Positions 23,342 through 28,131 of a stretch of 28,131 nt of DNA are shown here, in pieces; within the stretch, counting starts at the first letter, position 1, and each line of letters starts with the position of its first letter. The position numbers and the translations under genes are program-made. The DNA is taken from positions 1 to 28,131 of the forward strand of contig JAAZVJ010000001.1 in NCBI GenBank assembly GCA_018623675.1, given 5' to 3'. A model generated the notes under the pieces. The model made no database searches. It was not told the origin of the DNA and saw only the letters and a list, made by a program, of their open reading frames with translations. This DNA comes from Synechococcus sp. HW_metabat.54. GTDB lineage: Bacteria; Cyanobacteriota; Cyanobacteriia; PCC-6307; Cyanobiaceae.

Positions 23342-25025
23342 GACATCCGAACACACCATCGTCTCTCCCAAAGAGAAGGTCATTGATCTGAGCTTTCGGT
23401 GCCCCGACGGGGCCACCTTGATGGCCAGAGTTTGGAAGCCAACAGAGGGTTCAGGTCCGTGGCCGACCTTGCTGATGAGGCAGCCCTATGGAAGGGCCAT
23501 TGCCTCCACGGTCACCTACGCCCATCCCCGCTGGTGGGCAGACCAGGGGTTTTTGGTGATCATCCAAGACGTGCGCGGCCAGGGAGAGTCCACGGGAGTC
23601 TTCTCAGGTTTTGCGCAGGAGGCATCCGATACAGCTGCCACGCTGACCTGGGTGCGCGGCCTACCCGAATGCAGTGGCCGGATCGGCCTCTATGGCTTCT
23701 CCTATCAAGGATTCACTCAGCTGGTGGCCGACGGAGAGACACCTCCCCCCGACTGCCTGGCGCCAGCGATGACAGGACTGGATGAGCGCGAGCACTGGAG
23801 TTGTGAAGGCGGGGCCCACTGGTGGCACCTTGGCTTGGGCTGGGGCCTGCAACTCGCGGCCCTGCAAGCCCAGCGCAGAAACGATGGTCAGGCCTGGAGC
23901 GAGATCCGCCGCTGCCTGGAGGAGAACCGCCACTGCCGCGATGGGCTGGAGCTGCTGCGCAAACATGACCCCAAGGGCATGGCTCGGCGTTGGCTTGAAA
24001 CGTCTCCACAAGAGGATCAAGCTTGGATTTGCCATCGACCGTCGGCCCGATGGCTGAGGCAGCCGATGTTGCTGATTGGCGGCTGGTGGGACCCTCACTT
24101 ACGCGGAGTGCTTGATCTTTTTGAACGCAGCCTGAAGGCAGGCGGAACCCCGGAACTGCACATCGGTCCGGCGACCCATCTGCAGTGGTGGCCTGAAGCC
24201 CAGGCATTGCATCTCGACTTTTTCCGTCGCCATCTGATGGATGACGCGTCTTCTTCAGGGGAGGGCACACTGCAACCGAACAGGAAACCCAGCCCGATCA
24301 ACCTGTGGGACCAGCGCGAAAACCATTGGCACACCTACCCAGACACGATTGAAAGCAAGAGTGCATGGCGTCTGATGGGCACTGCCCTGGCATGCCATGA
24401 CCCCAGCGAGGGAGTCTTGATGCCACTGGAGCCCGAAGAGGACAGAATTTCTGCAGGCGATGCCAGCGCATCAACCAAGGGCCACGTTGTGATCGTGCAT
24501 GATCCCTGGCGTCCCGTGCCTGCCGTGGGCGGCCATCTCAGCCCCACCCCCGGCGCCGTTGACCGTGCCTCAGTCGATCTGCGCACGGATGTGGCCACCT
24601 TCACTTCAGCACCACTGAAGAGCGATTTTCAGCTGCATGGCCGTCCAGTGCTCCAGCTGCAGGCCAAGGCTGATCAAGCGGGCTTCGACCTCTGTGCAGC
24701 ACTTTCGGTGTGTCCGGAAGGATCTGGCGAAGTTCAACAACTGAGCACTGGCGTTTGTCGCGTGATTGGCGAGCAAGCCTCGACGATGCAGACCTATCGC
24801 GTCGAACTGCAGGCAGTCGAAGCCCGCCTCAAGACTGGTGATCGTTTACGTGTTTCGATTGCGGGTGCCTGTTGGCCAGCGATTGCCATCAACCCTGGTC
24901 ACAACGAAGCCCCTTGCAGCGCTCCAAACAGCGACTGCCGCGTGATCAGCATCAACCTCGACTCAGAGCGATCGACATTGCACCTGGAACCCCTGCTGCA
25001 AACACCACGCATCAGTGCTTTGTGA
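23331..25025 (+). CDS. CocE/NonD family hydrolase (X-Pro dipeptidyl-peptidase S15-like)
   Basis: A 564-residue alpha/beta-hydrolase of the CocE/S15 group, which includes acylases, esterases and X-Pro peptidases. The N-terminal catalytic domain has MRQPYGR, IIQDVRGQGESTG and the nucleophile elbow GFSYQG with Ser124. Candidate triad partners are Asp254 in GGWWDPH and His283 in GPATHLQWW. The C-terminal third (about 370-560) is the jelly-roll domain typical of the family, including the RRLRVSIAGACWP-like GDRLRVSIAGACWPAIAINP run. The true substrate cannot be told from sequence. No signal peptide is seen, so it is probably cytoplasmic. The ATG at 23331 overlaps the preceding gene by 11 nt, suggesting coupling. 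Confidence 0.9.
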   Translation: MCPETSEHTIVSPKEKVIDLSFRCPDGATLMARVWKPTEGSGPWPTLLMRQPYGRAIASTVTYAHPRWWADQGFLVIIQDVRGQGESTGVFSGFAQEASDTAATLTWVRGLPECSGRIGLYGFSYQGFTQLVADGETPPPDCLAPAMTGLDEREHWSCEGGAHWWHLGLGWGLQLAALQAQRRNDGQAWSEIRRCLEENRHCRDGLELLRKHDPKGMARRWLETSPQEDQAWICHRPSARWLRQPMLLIGGWWDPHLRGVLDLFERSLKAGGTPELHIGPATHLQWWPEAQALHLDFFRRHLMDDASSSGEGTLQPNRKPSPINLWDQRENHWHTYPDTIESKSAWRLMGTALACHDPSEGVLMPLEPEEDRISAGDASASTKGHVVIVHDPWRPVPAVGGHLSPTPGAVDRASVDLRTDVATFTSAPLKSDFQLHGRPVLQLQAKADQAGFDLCAALSVCPEGSGEVQQLSTGVCRVIGEQASTMQTYRVELQAVEARLKTGDRLRVSIAGACWPAIAINPGHNEAPCSAPNSDCRVISINLDSERSTLHLEPLLQTPRISAL

Positions 25026-25156
25026 GGGAGAGGCTCAACACGCTCGAACGCAATTCTTCATCCAATCTGGGCGGATCAAGCCAACAACTGGTCGTGATGG
25101 ACAGCGGGAACTCGGGATTTTGCGCTTAAGCTCCCCGCCAACACTGCCTTTCGGTC

Positions 25157-27466
25157 ATGGTTGCTGCGGTCCTCGACTGGATGATTGAGGATGGTCGCCG
25201 TCTGGCCGAGTGCCGTCACGACCACCCCTTTGCCGTTCTTGGTCCCCAGCCCGTCGATGGTGGCTGGACAGTTCGGGCCTGGATGCCTGAGGCCGACCGG
25301 GTCGACCTGGTGGTCAACGGCGAGGTGATCAGCACCAGCACCCCCAACCACCCCTGGGTGTTTGAAGCAGAGCTGACGCAAGACCCAGGCCAGGCCTATC
25401 GCCTGCAGGTCAGCCGCGGGGGCATCAACCACGAGCAGAACGATCCCTGGGCCTTCCGCGATGAATGGATGGGCGAGATGGATCGCCATCTGTTCGCCCA
25501 GGGCAACCACCACCACATCTGGCGCAAGATGGGCGCCCACCTCACCACCATCGCCGGTGTGGAAGGTGTGATGTTCTGCCTTTGGGCTCCCCACGCTCGC
25601 AGTGTGAGCGTGATCGGCGACCTCAACTCATGGGATGGCCGCCATCACCCCATGCAGCAACGCTCGGGCGGCATCTGGGAACTCTTCATTCCTGGCCTGA
25701 GCGAGGGATCGCTCTACAAATACGAAATCCGCACCCAGGAAGGTCACTGCTATCAGAAGGCCGATCCCTACGGCTTCCGCCACGAAGTTCGTCCTGACAC
25801 CAGCTCATTGGTGGCCCGACTCGACAACTTCAGCTGGAGCGATAGCTCCTGGATGCAGGCGCGCGACAGCCGCAATGCACTCGATCAGCCCATCTCCGTG
25901 TATGAGATGCACCTCGGCAGCTGGATCCATGCCGCTGCCGACCAACCCTTCATCGAAGCCGACGGCACCCCACGCCCCCCCGTGCCTGCAGCTGATCTGA
26001 AACCGGGAGCCCGTCTGCTCACCTACAGCGAACTGGCGGACCGGGTGATCCCCTACGTGAAAGCACGGGGGTTCACCCATATCGAGCTGATGCCGATTAC
26101 AGAGCATCCGTTTGATGGATCTTGGGGTTACCAAGTGACGGGTTGGTATGCCCCCACCAGCCGCTTTGGGACCCCGGATGAATTCCGCGCCTTTGTGGAT
26201 CGCTGCCATGCCGAGGGAATCGGCGTGATCATCGACTGGGTTCCTGGCCATTTCCCCAAAGACAGCCATGGCCTGGCCTATTTCGATGGCACCCACCTTT
26301 ATGAGCATGCCGACCCGCGCATCGGCGAGCACAAGGAATGGGGAACGCTGATCTTCAACTACAGCCGCAACGAAGTGCGCAACTTCCTTGTGGCAAACCT
26401 GGTGTTCTGGTTTGAGCAGTTCCACATCGATGGTATCCGCGTGGATGCGGTGGCCTCGATGCTCTACCGCGACTACCTGCGGCCCGATGGTGAATGGCTC
26501 CCGAACGAACATGGCGGTCGGGAGAACACCGAAGCGGTGCGATTCCTCCAGCAGGCCAACCATGTGCTGTTCGAGCACTTCCCCGGCGCTCTCTCGATCG
26601 CGGAGGAATCCACTACATGGCCCATGGTGACCCAGCCCACTGATATCGGAGGGCTCGGATTCAACCTCAAATGGAACATGGGCTGGATGCACGACATGCT
26701 CGATTACTTCGAGCTTGATCCCTGGTTCCGCCAGTTCCACCAGAACAACATCACGTTCTCGATTTGGTACACGTACACCGAGAACTTCATGTTGGCGTTG
26801 AGCCACGACGAAGTGGTGCATGGCAAGAGCCATCTCCTGCACAAGATGCCTGGGGATGACTGGCAGAAGTACGCCAACACCAGGGCACTACTGGCCTACA
26901 TGTGGACTCACCCAGGCAAGAAGACCATCTTCATGGGCATGGAGTTTGGCCAACGCGCCGAATGGAACGTGTGGGGCGATCTGCAATGGGACCTCCTGCA
27001 ATACGAACCTCATCAAGGGGTTCAACGGCTCGTCGACGACCTCAACGTTCTCTACAAAGCCGAGCCGGCGCTGTGGCGTGATGACTTCGACCAGTACGGC
27101 TTCCAATGGATTGATTGCAACGACAATCGCCACTCCGTGATCAGTTTCATGCGCCGTGAAAGCGCAGGTGGCAGTTGGCTGGTGGTCGTCGCCAACTTCA
27201 CACCCCAGAGCCATTCCCATTACCGAGTCGGCGTGCCCCTGGCTGGCTTCTACGAGGAGATCTTCAACACGGATGCTGCCTGCTACGGCGGTAGCAACCT
27301 CGGAAACATGGGTGGCAAGCCCACCGACGAATGGGGAATCCATGGCTACGACAACTCCCTCGATCTCTGCCTGCCCCCTTTAAGCGTGATGGTTTTTAAA
27401 TACGACCCGAAGCGCAGCCTTCAAGTCGAGGGTGCTGAGAGCACCGGTTCAGACCAAGCCTTGTGA
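25157..27466 (+). CDS. glgB: 1,4-alpha-glucan branching enzyme
   Basis: GlgB introduces alpha-1,6 branches into glycogen, the carbon store of cyanobacteria. The 769-residue protein has an N-terminal domain (about 20-110) and a CBM48 module (about 118-215, including [19 protein letters not shown]). A GH13_9 catalytic barrel follows, with [15 protein letters not shown], nucleophile Asp430 in [15 protein letters not shown], acid/base Glu483 in [10 protein letters not shown] and Asp551 in [10 protein letters not shown]. The C-terminal beta domain ends the protein. Length is normal. The ATG at 25157 is used; Met9 is an alternative. No Shine-Dalgarno is obvious. It lies just before hemE. Confidence 0.98.
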   Translation: MVAAVLDWMIEDGRRLAECRHDHPFAVLGPQPVDGGWTVRAWMPEADRVDLVVNGEVISTSTPNHPWVFEAELTQDPGQAYRLQVSRGGINHEQNDPWAFRDEWMGEMDRHLFAQGNHHHIWRKMGAHLTTIAGVEGVMFCLWAPHARSVSVIGDLNSWDGRHHPMQQRSGGIWELFIPGLSEGSLYKYEIRTQEGHCYQKADPYGFRHEVRPDTSSLVARLDNFSWSDSSWMQARDSRNALDQPISVYEMHLGSWIHAAADQPFIEADGTPRPPVPAADLKPGARLLTYSELADRVIPYVKARGFTHIELMPITEHPFDGSWGYQVTGWYAPTSRFGTPDEFRAFVDRCHAEGIGVIIDWVPGHFPKDSHGLAYFDGTHLYEHADPRIGEHKEWGTLIFNYSRNEVRNFLVANLVFWFEQFHIDGIRVDAVASMLYRDYLRPDGEWLPNEHGGRENTEAVRFLQQANHVLFEHFPGALSIAEESTTWPMVTQPTDIGGLGFNLKWNMGWMHDMLDYFELDPWFRQFHQNNITFSIWYTYTENFMLALSHDEVVHGKSHLLHKMPGDDWQKYANTRALLAYMWTHPGKKTIFMGMEFGQRAEWNVWGDLQWDLLQYEPHQGVQRLVDDLNVLYKAEPALWRDDFDQYGFQWIDCNDNRHSVISFMRRESAGGSWLVVVANFTPQSHSHYRVGVPLAGFYEEIFNTDAACYGGSNLGNMGGKPTDEWGIHGYDNSLDLCLPPLSVMVFKYDPKRSLQVEGAESTGSDQAL

Positions 27467-27480
27467 CGAACCCGTTGCCT

Positions 27481-27524
27481 TCAGGGGCAGAGCGCACTAA
27501 AAACCCTGACCCCTCAGTTAGGTT
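27481..27524 (+). terminator. Competing hairpins between glgB and hemE
   Basis: TCAGGG (27481-27486) can pair with CCCTGA (27504-27509). Alternatively CTGA/TCAG around CCCC (27506-27517), extended by AACC/GGTT, forms a hairpin. On the plus strand no T-tract follows, so termination of glgB is uncertain. On the minus strand the second hairpin is followed by TTTTT but there is no minus-strand gene to end. Confidence 0.25.
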
Positions 27525-27547
27525 GCCGGCTTGATCTCCACCTGCTA

Positions 27548-28131
27548 ATGAGCGACTCCCTGCCCCTGCTGCTGCGTGCTGCCCGCGGAGAGGCTGTCGA
27601 GCGTCCTCCGGTGTGGATGATGCGCCAAGCCGGGCGCTACATGAAGATCTACCGCGACCTTCGCGACAAGTACCCCAGCTTTCGTGAGCGCTCGGAGAAC
27701 CCAGATCTCTCTTATGAGATCTCGATGCAGCCTTTCAACGCCTTCAAGCCCGATGGCGTGATTCTGTTCTCCGACATCCTCACCCCGCTGCCGGGAATGG
27801 GAATCGATTTCGACATCATCGAGAGCAAGGGCCCCCAAATCGGCGATCCGATTCGGAGCATGGCGCAAGTGGATGCCCTGCGCCCTCTGAACCCGGCCGA
27901 ATCCATGCCCTTCGTGGGTGAAGTGCTGGGTCGCCTGCGTCAAAGCGTTGGCAATGAAGCCGCGGTGCTCGGTTTCGTGGGTGCCCCTTGGACCCTGGCC
28001 GCTTATGTGGTGGAAGGCAAGAGCAGCAAGAACTATGCGGTGATCAAGGCCATGGCCTTCCGCGAGCCTGAAATCCTGCACAAACTGCTGGATCACTTCG
28101 CAGAGTCGATTGCCAACTACCTGCGTTATCA
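27548..28131 (+). CDS. hemE: Uroporphyrinogen decarboxylase, 5' part (partial at window edge)
   Basis: HemE decarboxylates uroporphyrinogen III to coproporphyrinogen III, on the route to haem, chlorophyll and bilins. The 194 residues present begin [15 protein letters not shown] and show [14 protein letters not shown] (19-32, with the substrate-contacting Arg residues). They also show [18 protein letters not shown], with the conserved Asp, and [22 protein letters not shown]. The protein is cut by the window end at LRYQ, a little over half the normal length. It starts 81 nt after glgB. No Shine-Dalgarno is visible. Confidence 0.98.
   Translation, partial: MSDSLPLLLRAARGEAVERPPVWMMRQAGRYMKIYRDLRDKYPSFRERSENPDLSYEISMQPFNAFKPDGVILFSDILTPLPGMGIDFDIIESKGPQIGDPIRSMAQVDALRPLNPAESMPFVGEVLGRLRQSVGNEAAVLGFVGAPWTLAAYVVEGKSSKNYAVIKAMAFREPEILHKLLDHFAESIANYLRY

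Noticed and set aside
25805..26842. 345-codon open frame on the minus strand inside glgB
   Set aside because: It is fully antisense to the catalytic core of glgB and has no recognisable domain; long shadow frames are expected in GC-rich coding DNA.
27703..27722. AGATCTC/GAGATCT inverted repeat
   Set aside because: It lies inside the conserved hemE coding sequence and is explained by the codons used.
1..28131. Mobile elements, CRISPR arrays, tRNA or rRNA genes
   Set aside because: No transposase or integrase, no regularly spaced repeats and no convincing T-arm or cloverleaf sequence was seen on either strand.

Overview
The window looks like chromosomal core genome of a marine picocyanobacterium, most likely Synechococcus. 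Signs are a D1 photosystem II gene (psbA), an NDH-1 subunit (ndhD), plastid-type ycf51, the cyanobacterial families DUF1824 and DUF2605, a cyanobacterial branching enzyme next to hemE, and GC-rich sequence. Only one full HIP1 octamer (GCGATCGC, at 15867) was noticed, inside proA. I saw no insertion sequence, integrase, tRNA, rRNA, CRISPR array or attachment site. Genes are tightly packed. The longest gene-free stretch is about 245 nt (4829-5073), so there is no gap over 300 nt.

Layout. 1-2133 (minus strand): 5' part of psbA cut by the left edge, preceded by a membrane protein with a degenerate GTPase-like region and a DUF697-like tail. 2285-4828 (plus): cation diffusion facilitator, a Gly/Arg-rich small protein and trpS; the last two are 3 nt apart. 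5074-5781 (plus): exported lambda-R-like muramidase behind a possibly structured leader. 5784-6131 (minus): DUF2605 protein, head-to-head with thrS. 6156-14393 (plus): thrS, DUF1824, glk, thrB, ndhD, M3 oligopeptidase. 14401-22059 (minus strand, read right to left): tamB, ROK kinase, proA, folB, lipase-like hydrolase, joined by gaps of 2 and 24 nt and then by overlaps, so probably one operon. 22142-25025 (plus): ycf51, a helix-hairpin-helix-type small protein, a small exported protein and a CocE-type hydrolase, with overlapping or close junctions. 25157-28131 (plus): glgB, then hemE cut by the right edge.

Most genes are housekeeping: photosynthesis (psbA, ndhD), tRNA charging (trpS, thrS), amino-acid synthesis (thrB, proA), folate (folB), tetrapyrrole (hemE), glucose and glycogen metabolism (glk, ROK kinase, glgB), and envelope biogenesis (tamB, muramidase). 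I found no convincing defence, mobile or biosynthetic system that would count as a new multi-gene system. The items most worth a second look are small: a perfect 14-bp inverted repeat between psbA and its neighbour, a possible five-codon leader ORF overlapping the ycf51 start, interleaved helices in the muramidase leader, two intergenic palindromes centred on AGATCT, a ROK kinase that has lost its zinc ligands, and an RGG-like protein with a possible ribbon-helix-helix core next to trpS.
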